From positions 248,001 to 312,000 of the forward strand of contig JAXMGD010000006.1 in assembly GCA_046347475.1 (NCBI GenBank): DNA of 64,000 nt. Direction: 5' to 3'. The DNA is from CAMCXE01 sp046347475 (GTDB taxonomy: Bacteria > Pseudomonadota > Gammaproteobacteria > Pseudomonadales > Cellvibrionaceae). The stretch's first letter is position 1; every line of letters begins with the position of its first letter. The notes under the pieces were generated by a model. The model did not search any database. It saw only the letters and a list, made by a program, of their open reading frames with translations, and had not been told where the DNA came from. Shown here one piece after another: positions 50,827-59,369 of the stretch. Made by a program: the position numbers and the translations under genes.

Positions 50827-52131
50827 TTGAAGACCGTCAGAATTGGTATATGTGGTTTAGGAACTGTTGGTTCCGGCACGTTTAACGTAATCCAGCGCAA
50901 TGGGCAGGAGATCAATGCCCGCGCTGGTTGTGAAATCCGCATAGTACAGGTGGGGTGCCGCAAGGATAATCCCAGCTGCGCCACCCAGGAGGTGGCTGTC
51001 ACCCGCGATATTTTTGAAGTCGCCAAAAACCCGGAAGTTGATATTCTCGTGGAGCTCATTGGTGGCACCACTACCGCAAAAACACTTATCGAGACGGCTA
51101 TAGCCCACGGTAAACATGTAGTCACGGCCAATAAAGCACTCATTGCTCAGCATGGCAATGAGTTGTTCGCCATGGCGCGGGCCAAAGGGGTGAGTATCGC
51201 TTTTGAAGCATCGGTTGCCGGTGGAATTCCAATTATCCGTATCCTCAAAGAGGGGCTGTCAGCTAATCGTATTGAATGGTTGGCAGGCATTATTAATGGT
51301 ACCGGGAATTTTATTCTCACTGAGATGAAAGATAAGGGCCGCTCCTTTGACAGTGTTTTGGCTGAAGCCCAGCAGTTGGGGTATGCCGAGGCTGATCCCA
51401 CCTACGATGTGGAGGGTATAGACGCTGCCCATAAATTAGCGATTTTAGGCTCGCTGGCATTTGGTATGCCGCTGCAATTTGGCCGTGTTTACACCGAGGG
51501 TATTAGCAAAATCGCCCCGGTGGATGTCTCCTACGCGAAAGAATTGGGCTACCGCATCAAGCATTTAGGTATCGCCCGCAAGCATGCGAATAATCGTGTG
51601 GAGTTGCGGGTGCACCCCACGTTTATTCCTGAAAAACGCTTAATTGCCAGTGTGGATGGAGTGTCCAACGCAGTCGTTGTGAAAGGTGATGCCGTGGGCG
51701 CTACTTTGTATTGCGGCCCCGGAGCGGGCGCCGAACCTACAGGTTCTGCGGTGATTTCCGACATCATTGAATTGAGCCGTACCCTGTTGGCGCCGCCGGA
51801 ATACCGCGCGCCTTATTTGGGTTTTCAAGATGATCAGCTGACCAGCTTCTCTATATTGGATATAGAAGAAATAGAAACGTCTTATTATCTGCGCATGTCG
51901 GCAGCTGACCAGCCTGGTGTCTTGTCAAAAATCACGCAAATTTTATCCGATGCGGGCATTAGCATCGAAGCGCTGATTCAAAAGCAGCCCAAAGATGACG
52001 AGACTCAAGTGCCGGTTATTTTGTTAACCAATAAAGTGTTGGAAAAAAATCTAAACCGCGCGATTAGCTTGATTGAGGCCTTGGATACAGTGGATGGCCC
52101 CGTTGTGCGCATTCGCGTGGAATCCTTGTAA
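50827..52131 (+). CDS. hom: Homoserine dehydrogenase
   Basis: 434 residues. Makes homoserine from aspartate semialdehyde for threonine and methionine. NAD-binding start VRIGICGLGTVGSGT, HVVTANKALIAQHG, SVAGGIPIIRIL, GIINGTGNFILTEM and DPTYDVEGIDAAHKLAILGSL. A C-terminal ACT domain (about 350-425) should give threonine feedback. I chose TTG 50827 because GAGG lies seven bases before it and the protein then starts MKTVRIGICG like its relatives. thrC follows after 28 bases. Confidence 0.96.
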   Translation: MKTVRIGICGLGTVGSGTFNVIQRNGQEINARAGCEIRIVQVGCRKDNPSCATQEVAVTRDIFEVAKNPEVDILVELIGGTTTAKTLIETAIAHGKHVVTANKALIAQHGNELFAMARAKGVSIAFEASVAGGIPIIRILKEGLSANRIEWLAGIINGTGNFILTEMKDKGRSFDSVLAEAQQLGYAEADPTYDVEGIDAAHKLAILGSLAFGMPLQFGRVYTEGISKIAPVDVSYAKELGYRIKHLGIARKHANNRVELRVHPTFIPEKRLIASVDGVSNAVVVKGDAVGATLYCGPGAGAEPTGSAVISDIIELSRTLLAPPEYRAPYLGFQDDQLTSFSILDIEEIETSYYLRMSAADQPGVLSKITQILSDAGISIEALIQKQPKDDETQVPVILLTNKVLEKNLNRAISLIEALDTVDGPVVRIRVESL

Positions 52132-52159
52132 CTAATTTTAATTAAATGAGAATTGGGTT

Positions 52160-53557
52160 GTGAACTACATCAGTACCCGTGGCAAAGCGCCCACGTTATC
52201 GTTTGAAGATGTTGTATTAACTGGGCTTGCGTCCGACGGCGGCCTTTATGTGCCGGAATCAATTCCGCAGTTTTCGCAGGAAGAAATCGCAGGCTTTCGC
52301 CACCTCAGTTACCAAGATTTGGCGTTTAAAATTATTGCTCCATTTGTTGATGGTGAAATAGGCGATGCTGATTTAAAGGCCATTATCGCCAAATCCTATA
52401 CACATTTTCGCCATGCGGCGATCGCACCCTTGATACAAATTGGTCAGAACGAATGGGTTTTGGAATTATTCCAAGGGCCTACTCTGGCGTTTAAAGATTT
52501 TGCTTTGCAGTTTTTGGGAAATTTGCTGGATTTTATTCTCGCTAAACGCCAGCAAAAAGTGGTGGTGATGGGCGCAACCTCCGGTGACACCGGTTCGGCG
52601 GCCATTGAAGGCTGCCGCTATTGTGAGAATGTGGATATTTTTATTTTGCATCCACACAATCGTGTTTCCGATGTGCAGCGCCGGCAAATGACTACAGTGC
52701 TTGCGCCGAATGTGCACAATATTGCGCTGCAAGGTAATTTTGATGATTGCCAAAACATGGTTAAAGCCAGTTTTAGCGATCAAAGTTTTTTGCCTGCTGG
52801 GCGTCAGTTGGTGGCGGTTAATTCCATTAACTGGGCGCGCATCATGGCGCAGATCGTTTATTACTTTTACGCCGCGCTTGCCCTGGGCGCACCGGATCGC
52901 AAGGTGAGCTTTAGTGTGCCTACAGGCAATTTTGGCGATATTTTTGCGGGATATTTGGCTAAGCGAATGGGTTTGCCAATTGACCAATTAATTATTGCCA
53001 CCAATAGCAATGATATTTTGCACCGTTGTATCAGCGCGAATGATCACAGCAAAAAACCGCTCATTCATTCATTGTCACCCAGTATGGATATTATGGTGTC
53101 GAGTAACTTTGAGCGTATGTTGTTTGAGTTATATGGCCGTGATGGCGCTGCGATACAAAAACTCATGGACGATTTTAAAGCCGGTAGTATGAGTTTATCT
53201 CAAGAGGTGTTGGCCTCTGCGCAGGCCTTATTTGCCAGCTATAAACTGGATGACCAAGAAATGCTCGATGTGGTGGCCCAGGTATTTAACACTACTGAAT
53301 ATTTATTGGACCCACACACCGCCATAGGTGTGCAAGCGGCGCGCAAAACCCGTCGCGACCCCTCTGTGCCCATGGTGTGTTTGGCCACCGCGCATCCAGC
53401 TAAATTCCCCGAGGCCATTGAAAAATCCGGTGTAGAGGCAGTGCCGCATTTGCCTCACTACATGCAGGATTTATTCAGCCGCGAAGAGCGCTGCGCAGTG
53501 CTGCCCGATGACATCAACGCGGTGCAGTCATTCATGCAGGCGCGCTTGGGCGCTTAG
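52160..53557 (+). CDS. thrC: Threonine synthase
   Basis: 465 residues from GTG 52160. PLP enzyme turning O-phosphohomoserine into threonine. Motifs are MNYISTRGKAPTLSFEDVVL, the PLP-Lys region GPTLAFKDFALQFLG, VVMGATSGDTGSAAIEG and SVPTGNFGDIFAGYLAKRMG. It forms a hom-thrC operon. Confidence 0.97.
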   Translation: MNYISTRGKAPTLSFEDVVLTGLASDGGLYVPESIPQFSQEEIAGFRHLSYQDLAFKIIAPFVDGEIGDADLKAIIAKSYTHFRHAAIAPLIQIGQNEWVLELFQGPTLAFKDFALQFLGNLLDFILAKRQQKVVVMGATSGDTGSAAIEGCRYCENVDIFILHPHNRVSDVQRRQMTTVLAPNVHNIALQGNFDDCQNMVKASFSDQSFLPAGRQLVAVNSINWARIMAQIVYYFYAALALGAPDRKVSFSVPTGNFGDIFAGYLAKRMGLPIDQLIIATNSNDILHRCISANDHSKKPLIHSLSPSMDIMVSSNFERMLFELYGRDGAAIQKLMDDFKAGSMSLSQEVLASAQALFASYKLDDQEMLDVVAQVFNTTEYLLDPHTAIGVQAARKTRRDPSVPMVCLATAHPAKFPEAIEKSGVEAVPHLPHYMQDLFSREERCAVLPDDINAVQSFMQARLGA

Positions 53558-53777
53558 CAGAGTATTTACTGCCCATACACTGGCGCGCCCTAAAGCTGGG
53601 CGGGTGACTTTGGGGTGGATTTAAAACAGCGCATCAGAGGGATTCATTGTGCGCTATCTGCTCTGCGCTACCTAGGAGGGCGCACGCATTAAAGGCGCCC
53701 TACCCGGACATAGTTCATATGCAGGAAAGTGGAGCGGGAATTGCTAAATTAACAAGCAATCCCAAGAGCCCATTCCT

Positions 53778-54608
53778 ATGCCCCCCGGAGCCGTCAGTCA
53801 CGCGATCCAATTATTACCCTTAATTGTTTTAGGCTTGATTGCCTGCGGTTTTTATTTGCGCCGCCAACTTATTTGTCGTCAACAGCTGCAGGGTGTGCGT
53901 TGGTTGCAGGCGATGCGTATTCTGCTTGCCCATATCCAGAAACATCGCGGCTTGACCGCCGGTATTATCAGTGGAGATCGCTCATTGGCGCCGCAACTGG
54001 AGGAAGTGCAACAGCTCATTAGCCGCGATTTATTGCATATAGCTGAAGTGGGCGATTGGGTCAAAGACAATGTAAATTGGTTGGCGGTGACGGCCCATTG
54101 GGCACGGCTGGCGGGCCGGTTGCACAGTATGGGTTTGTTAAATGCTATTGATCAGCATAACCGCCTGATTAAAAACATATTGGTATTTATTGATGATATT
54201 GCTGTTGAATTTTTTCTAACTAAAGATGTGCGCGGCGCGCCCCATAATTGGCGGGAATTATTGGCTACTGCGGAGTCTGTGGGGCAGGCACGAGCCCTGG
54301 GTACAGCGCTCACGGCGGGCGGCCGTTATTTTGAATTTGCGCTAAAAACCCGAGCTGAATTAATTCAGGTGATGCTGCAACTGCAAGAGATGCAGGAGAA
54401 CACTGAATTGCCTATCGCGCAGCAGCACGCCGTTCAGGAATTCTTGGCCTATATCAAAACGCAGGTTCTGGTGAGCGAACAATCATCCGCGGCAGAGTTT
54501 TTTGCTCGCGCCACCAGCTGTTTAGATAGTATTTTATTGGCTTTTGATACTGAGTTGCTGCAGGTTCAGCAGCGCTTGTCGAATCTGCGCACCACCGGGC
54601 GCCACTAA
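53778..54608 (+). CDS. Membrane-anchored NIT-like sensory domain protein
   Basis: 276 residues: one N-terminal helix (LLPLIVLGLIACGFYL), then an all-helical domain. The segment LLAHIQKHRGLTAGIISGD resembles the start of the nitrate/nitrite-sensing (NIT) helical bundle, and long helices follow (ARALGTALTAGGRYFEFALKTRAEL, LPIAQQHAVQEFLAYIKTQ). There is no output domain, and no partner kinase or transporter is next to it. The NIT assignment is tentative. Confidence 0.6.
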   Translation: MPPGAVSHAIQLLPLIVLGLIACGFYLRRQLICRQQLQGVRWLQAMRILLAHIQKHRGLTAGIISGDRSLAPQLEEVQQLISRDLLHIAEVGDWVKDNVNWLAVTAHWARLAGRLHSMGLLNAIDQHNRLIKNILVFIDDIAVEFFLTKDVRGAPHNWRELLATAESVGQARALGTALTAGGRYFEFALKTRAELIQVMLQLQEMQENTELPIAQQHAVQEFLAYIKTQVLVSEQSSAAEFFARATSCLDSILLAFDTELLQVQQRLSNLRTTGRH

Positions 54609-55103
54609 ATGCCCGCTATTTTCCTTGTGAGTGTTGATCCCGCTTAAGTTAGTTCACTTGCGGTGTGGGTAGCCCTTATTTTTGCCTTCTAAGGATTCTC
54701 TTGGTGGCTCCCTTAGCCGTAAGGAATTTGCTCCTGCCTTTTGCGGGGCCTTAAAGCATCTTATTAACCCGTCTACAAATAGAGCCCAATAAGTATAGAT
54801 TGCTCTGACCTGTTTTTTGCGCAAAGTTAAATATGCGCTGATTAATTCTATAGTTTACCTTTTTCAAAGGCGTTCGAGTGTGTCCTTGTGGCTCCGGCTT
54901 AATAGCCGCGACGGATTTGGCAAAGGCAAAATACGGATTTAATCATAGGCTCCATAGCTGCAGTCTGGTATTTGGTGTTGGTCGAGGCCAAGAATCGTCG
55001 GAATAATACGCATCTACCGGATGAGGTTTTAAACGCGCATGTCGTCGGGAATTTATCCTGCGCATTCAGTTAGAATAGGCGTTTTCGCCTCGACATAATT
55101 CGT
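54609..55103. other. Intergenic region before recJ
   Basis: No gene supported on either strand. A TAGAAT-like box near 55070 may be the -10 of the recJ promoter, without a clear -35. Confidence 0.4.
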
Positions 55104-56834
55104 ATGACTCACGCAAAAACTATTGTGCGCAGAGTAGTTCCCTCCCTGCCGGAGGTTAATGAGCACCCGATACTCAACCGAATTTTGCTCGCCCGCGGTG
55201 TGACGGCGGCAGAAGAATTGGAGTACGGCCTCGCCCAGTTGATTGACCCCAAACAATTAAAAGGTATTGAGCAGGCTGTGGCCTTGTTAACTCAGGCCTA
55301 TTTAGCCCAGAGCAGAATTTTAATTGTTGGCGATTTTGATGCAGATGGCGCCACCAGTACGGCGCTTGCGGTGCGTGGGTTGCGGGCATTAGGTTTTAAG
55401 CAGGTGGATTTTTTAGTGCCCAATCGTTTTGAATACGGTTATGGGTTAACGCCGGAAATTGTTGCTGTCGCAGAGCAGTATCAACCAGAATTATTAATTA
55501 CGGTAGATAACGGTATTTCCAGCGTGGCGGGCGTCGAGGCCGCTAATCATTTGGGTATTCAGGTATTAATTACCGACCATCACTTGCCCGGCGATAGCCT
55601 GCCTGCTGCCGCTGCTATTGTAAATCCCAATCAGCCCGGATGTGCGTTTCCCTGCAAAGCATTGGCCGGTGTAGGCGTGATGTTTTATGTATTGATTGCG
55701 CTGCGCAGTCATTTACGTGCTGCAGGTTTATTGGCTGAGCGCGGTGAGCCTAATTTGGCTGATTTTTTGGATTTAGTGGCCTTGGGTACAGTGGCCGATG
55801 TGGTGCCGCTGGAGCGCAATAATCGATTATTGGTGGCGCAGGGTTTAAAGCGTCTGCGCGCAGGCCATTGTTGTGAAGGTATTAAAGCTTTGTTGCAGGT
55901 GGCCGGGCGCAGCGCAGAAAAACTTACCGCCATGGATTTGGGTTTTATTATCGGGCCGCGTTTAAATGCCGCTGGGCGTTTAGATGATATGAGCATCGGC
56001 ATTCAATGTTTGCTCTGTGATAATCCTGCCCAGGCGTTGGAATATGCACAGGAGCTGGATGCGTTAAATCGCGAGCGCAGAGCGATTGAAGCGGGTATGC
56101 AGAAAGAATCCCACGTATTGTTGGCGCAGCTGGAGCGAGAATTAGCAGGGCAGCTGCCACAGGGCTTGTGTTTGTATCATCCGCAGTGGCACCAAGGCGT
56201 TATAGGTATTTTAGCCTCGCGCATCAAAGATAAATTGCATAGGCCCGTTATTATTTTTGCAGAAAGTGCGCCGGGTGAATTAAAAGGTTCTGGCCGCTCC
56301 ATAGCCGGTTTACATTTGCGTGATGCACTGGATGAAGTTGCTAAGCGTGCGCCTTATTTATTAAAAAAATTTGGCGGCCACGCCATGGCGGCCGGTTTAA
56401 GTATAGAGGAGCATTATTTGGCTGAATTTAAGCAGCTTTTTAACGAGGTGGTAACGGCTCACTTGGGGCCGGAGGGCGTCAGTGCCACCCTTATGAGTGA
56501 TGGCGAATTAGTGCGCCGCGAGGATTTTTCGTTACATCTGGCTGATCAATTGGCCGCTAGTGGGCCATGGGGGCAAGCGTTTGCGGAACCGAGCTTTGAT
56601 GGTGAATTTATCGTGCATCAGCAGCGTTTCTTAAATGATAAACACCTAAAAATGACCGTCAGCCCGCTGAATAATCCTGATATTGTGTTAGACGCCATTG
56701 CGTTTAATGTGGATGCGCAGCCCTGGAGTCACCATCTGCAACCTAGAATGCGGTTGGTCTATAAATTAACGCCCAACGAATTTCGCGGCCAGCGTACAGT
56801 GCAATTGTTGGTGGATTACGGAGCGCCTGTGTAA
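55104..56834 (+). CDS. recJ: Single-stranded-DNA exonuclease RecJ
   Basis: 576 residues. 5'-3' exonuclease of mismatch and recombination repair. DHH phosphoesterase motifs: IVGDFDADGATSTALAVRGL, LITVDNGISS, LITDHHLPGD and IVNPNQPGCAFPCKALAGVGV. DHHA1 part: GSGRSIAGLHLRDAL and LKKFGGHAMAAGLSIEE. A C-terminal OB-fold follows. The stop overlaps the next ATG (TAATG). Confidence 0.97.
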   Translation: MTHAKTIVRRVVPSLPEVNEHPILNRILLARGVTAAEELEYGLAQLIDPKQLKGIEQAVALLTQAYLAQSRILIVGDFDADGATSTALAVRGLRALGFKQVDFLVPNRFEYGYGLTPEIVAVAEQYQPELLITVDNGISSVAGVEAANHLGIQVLITDHHLPGDSLPAAAAIVNPNQPGCAFPCKALAGVGVMFYVLIALRSHLRAAGLLAERGEPNLADFLDLVALGTVADVVPLERNNRLLVAQGLKRLRAGHCCEGIKALLQVAGRSAEKLTAMDLGFIIGPRLNAAGRLDDMSIGIQCLLCDNPAQALEYAQELDALNRERRAIEAGMQKESHVLLAQLERELAGQLPQGLCLYHPQWHQGVIGILASRIKDKLHRPVIIFAESAPGELKGSGRSIAGLHLRDALDEVAKRAPYLLKKFGGHAMAAGLSIEEHYLAEFKQLFNEVVTAHLGPEGVSATLMSDGELVRREDFSLHLADQLAASGPWGQAFAEPSFDGEFIVHQQRFLNDKHLKMTVSPLNNPDIVLDAIAFNVDAQPWSHHLQPRMRLVYKLTPNEFRGQRTVQLLVDYGAPV

Positions 56835-57427
56835 TGAGTGATTTGGCGGCCATTATTGATTTTTTAATAGAAGTGGAAAAGCTCAAAGCCGTAGAGCGTA
56901 GAACCTCGCCGATTGGTCTTGCTCGTAAGGAAAATTCTGCTGAGCATAGTTGGCATTTATGTGTGTTAGCTATTTTGTTGCAGGTTAAAGCCAATGCTCA
57001 CGTGGATATGTTGACTGTATTAAAAATGTTAATTCTTCATGATTTGGGTGAGATTGACGCCGGTGATACGGTGATATACGCCGCCACCGAAGAGGCCGCA
57101 GAGCGAGAAGAGGCGGGTATGCGGCGCCTTTGCCAATTATTGCCGCCTGCGAAGGGCGATGAATTAATGGCCCTCTGGTTGGAATTTGCCAAGGGTGTAA
57201 GTGCCGAAGCCCAGTTTGCCCGCGCCATAGATCGGGTGCCGCCTATTGTGCAAAATTTGCAAACCGATGGGCAAACCTGGCGCCCTTTGGGGATTTCCCA
57301 ACAACAGGTGCTGGCGAAAAATGACCTAATCAACGAGGGCTGCGCGCCGATGTGGGCGTATTTATTACCCCGTATTAATGCATATTTTCAGCGCTCTGCC
57401 GCTACCGGGGAAGCTGATGGGCAATGA
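56834..57427 (+). CDS. HD-domain phosphohydrolase, YfbR-like
   Basis: 197 residues. The metal sites RRTSPIGLARKENSAEHSWH and MLILHDLGEIDAGDTV match the HD-domain 5'-nucleotidase (YfbR/YGK1) group. It probably dephosphorylates deoxynucleoside monophosphates in the cytoplasm. It is translationally coupled to recJ and overlaps the following methyltransferase gene. Confidence 0.88.
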   Translation: MSDLAAIIDFLIEVEKLKAVERRTSPIGLARKENSAEHSWHLCVLAILLQVKANAHVDMLTVLKMLILHDLGEIDAGDTVIYAATEEAAEREEAGMRRLCQLLPPAKGDELMALWLEFAKGVSAEAQFARAIDRVPPIVQNLQTDGQTWRPLGISQQQVLAKNDLINEGCAPMWAYLLPRINAYFQRSAATGEADGQ

Positions 57428-57941
57428 ATGTGATCCTCAGGCTGCTCGGCTGCGCAGTGTTTTATTGTTGTTTAATATCCAAAAGGCGGGCAATTTCGGT
57501 AAATTAATTCGCACGGCAAATGCCTTGGGGATTTTTGAAGTGTGCATTGTGGGGCGCCGGGATTTTGCCACCCACGGTCATCACCATACTAAAATTGCCA
57601 CGGAGTTCCGCCATTTTTACCGGCCAAAAGATGCGCTCGATTATTACCGCGAGCAGGGGTTTGATTTGGTTGCGGTGGAAATTGGTGCGCAGGCGATTAA
57701 TGTTAATCGCCATCAATTTACACGCGATACGCTGTTTTTAATGGGTAATGAAACCACTGGTGTGAGCGCCGAGTTATTGGCTCAGTGTGATTATGCTGTT
57801 TATATTCCGCAGTATGGGGCTGGCGCCTCACTGAATGTGAATGTGGCGGCAGGTATAGTGTTAAATGCCTTTAATGGTCAGCTTCCTGAGCATAATCCCA
57901 TTGAGGGCGCTAAATTCTGCGTTGCCGATGCGGTTAAATAA
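57417..57941 (+). CDS. TrmH/SpoU-family RNA 2'-O-methyltransferase
   Basis: 174 residues from ATG 57417, which overlaps the upstream stop by 11 bases. SPOUT motifs: FGKLIRTANALGIFEVCIVG, FLMGNETTGVSAELL and YIPQYGAGASLNVNVAAGIVL. There is no extra RNA-binding domain. The target nucleotide is not known. Last gene of a recJ-HD-methyltransferase operon. Confidence 0.88.
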   Translation: MGNECDPQAARLRSVLLLFNIQKAGNFGKLIRTANALGIFEVCIVGRRDFATHGHHHTKIATEFRHFYRPKDALDYYREQGFDLVAVEIGAQAINVNRHQFTRDTLFLMGNETTGVSAELLAQCDYAVYIPQYGAGASLNVNVAAGIVLNAFNGQLPEHNPIEGAKFCVADAVK

Positions 57942-57956
57942 TTGCGGTTGCAAGGC

Positions 57957-59033
57957 TTAGCGGCGCAGGGCTTGCGTTTTTCCCGTCAGCCAGCGCCGCG
58001 CAGGGGTTTCAACCCATTTAAACAAGGTAAAGGAAGCGGCAAATAAAAAAACCACTAAAATTGCGCCGCTTATATTTTTAAATTGTTTAATCGGCTCTGG
58101 CCAGAGCGCCAAGCCAATTAACATCAAAGGATAATGAATTGCGTACAGTGGATAACTGGTATCGCCTAAAAAGCTGGCGACTGAGCGTACGCGGTTGGGC
58201 AGGTTGGGGCGCATGCTGGCTAATACAAAAACACAGCCGGGAATAATCACGCTGGTTGCGGCTATATCAACCCACACATCCCAGCTGGACAGGCTGGGCA
58301 GCGATAAAATCAGCACTAAAATGATCAGTGCCAGCCAGCCGAATAGCGAGGGTACTTGTAGTTGATATTGGCGGTGAATTTGGTTGAGCCATAGGCCCAT
58401 AAAAATACCAAACACCGATCGTACGCTAGCGATGAAGACATTTTTATAGCCGCCAAAAGCACCTATATCAATGCCGTCTTTATAAAGGGTGATGGCAGCA
58501 AGCCCCGCGCCTAAACCTAATAAAACCCAGGGTAAAAGTTGCCTGTGGCCATGGCGATAATTCAGCGCCACCAGAAGATTGGCGACCAATTCATAAAACA
58601 GTGACCACGACGGCAAGTTAAATAAAAAAAGTGTATGGCCTGCTGCGGCAATACCGGCGGGCAACATAAATAATGCGCAGATAAATTCCAGCAGCGGGTG
58701 TTGGGTATTGTCGAAGGCGCCGAGCATAAATGCGACTGTGCCGAGTAAAAAGCCGAGAAAATACATGGGATATAGGCGCACGACGCGGGTAACCAAAAAC
58801 CCGCGCAGACTTAGGGTGCGGCTGCGCAATTTTTCTTGGTAAGCGGAGGCAATGACAAAACCGCTCAACACAAAAAATATATCGACGGCTAAGTAGGTGT
58901 GCTCAAAGGGAAGTGGGCTCCAATACAGAGAGGTATGCCAAATAACCACAAATAAAGCGGCGAGTCCGCGCAGAGCGTCTAGCAGAATATATTGATGTTT
59001 AACCGGGGCTGAGGTTGGGCGTGTGGCTGTCAT
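57957..59033 (-). CDS. Acyltransferase 3 family membrane protein
   Basis: 358 residues, about ten membrane helices. The family start is LLDALRGLAALFVVIWHTSLYW with the catalytic-region His, followed by YLAVDIFFVLSGFVIASAY. The LPSWSLFYELVANLLVALNYR block also fits. It acylates (often acetylates) surface polysaccharides or glycans. No polysaccharide cluster adjoins. It converges on the methyltransferase. Confidence 0.9.
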   Translation of the reverse strand: MTATRPTSAPVKHQYILLDALRGLAALFVVIWHTSLYWSPLPFEHTYLAVDIFFVLSGFVIASAYQEKLRSRTLSLRGFLVTRVVRLYPMYFLGFLLGTVAFMLGAFDNTQHPLLEFICALFMLPAGIAAAGHTLFLFNLPSWSLFYELVANLLVALNYRHGHRQLLPWVLLGLGAGLAAITLYKDGIDIGAFGGYKNVFIASVRSVFGIFMGLWLNQIHRQYQLQVPSLFGWLALIILVLILSLPSLSSWDVWVDIAATSVIIPGCVFVLASMRPNLPNRVRSVASFLGDTSYPLYAIHYPLMLIGLALWPEPIKQFKNISGAILVVFLFAASFTLFKWVETPARRWLTGKTQALRR

Positions 59034-59369
59034 GTGTTTTGCGTTTGCAGGTAAGGTGCATAAACCTTAAGAATTTTTGTTAAATCCCCGTGCGACTGCC
59101 TATTACTTTTTAAGTGCGGCCACTTAAGCATGGGCCGAATGATTCATAACACCGGCCGTATAAAGTGCCATACGCGTTTTCGCTTTGGACTCAACAGAGA
59201 TCTTTAGGATAAAGCCTAGTTGATAGAGAGCTTAATAATCGTTTTTTATTGTTATAGCGGCTTGAACATCGGCGTTTGGGCTTCGGTTAGGCAAAAGCCT
59301 TCAGCGCCGTATAGAAAAATACACCCAGCCACTGAGCGCTTCATGGGCCCAGCGGCAGTGAGCGTGCGA
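59034..59369. other. Intergenic region between acyltransferase and RNase genes
   Basis: No gene supported. The only open stretch (from 59220) runs into the antisense of the RNase gene. The left edge should hold the acyltransferase promoter. Confidence 0.4.

Noticed and set aside
52466..52987. 173-codon minus-strand frame
   Set aside because: Shadow within thrC.
53674..53702. TAGGAGGGCGC/GGCGCCCTA hairpin after thrC
   Set aside because: Palindromic but no T run and too far from the stop to call a terminator; possibly another repeat remnant.
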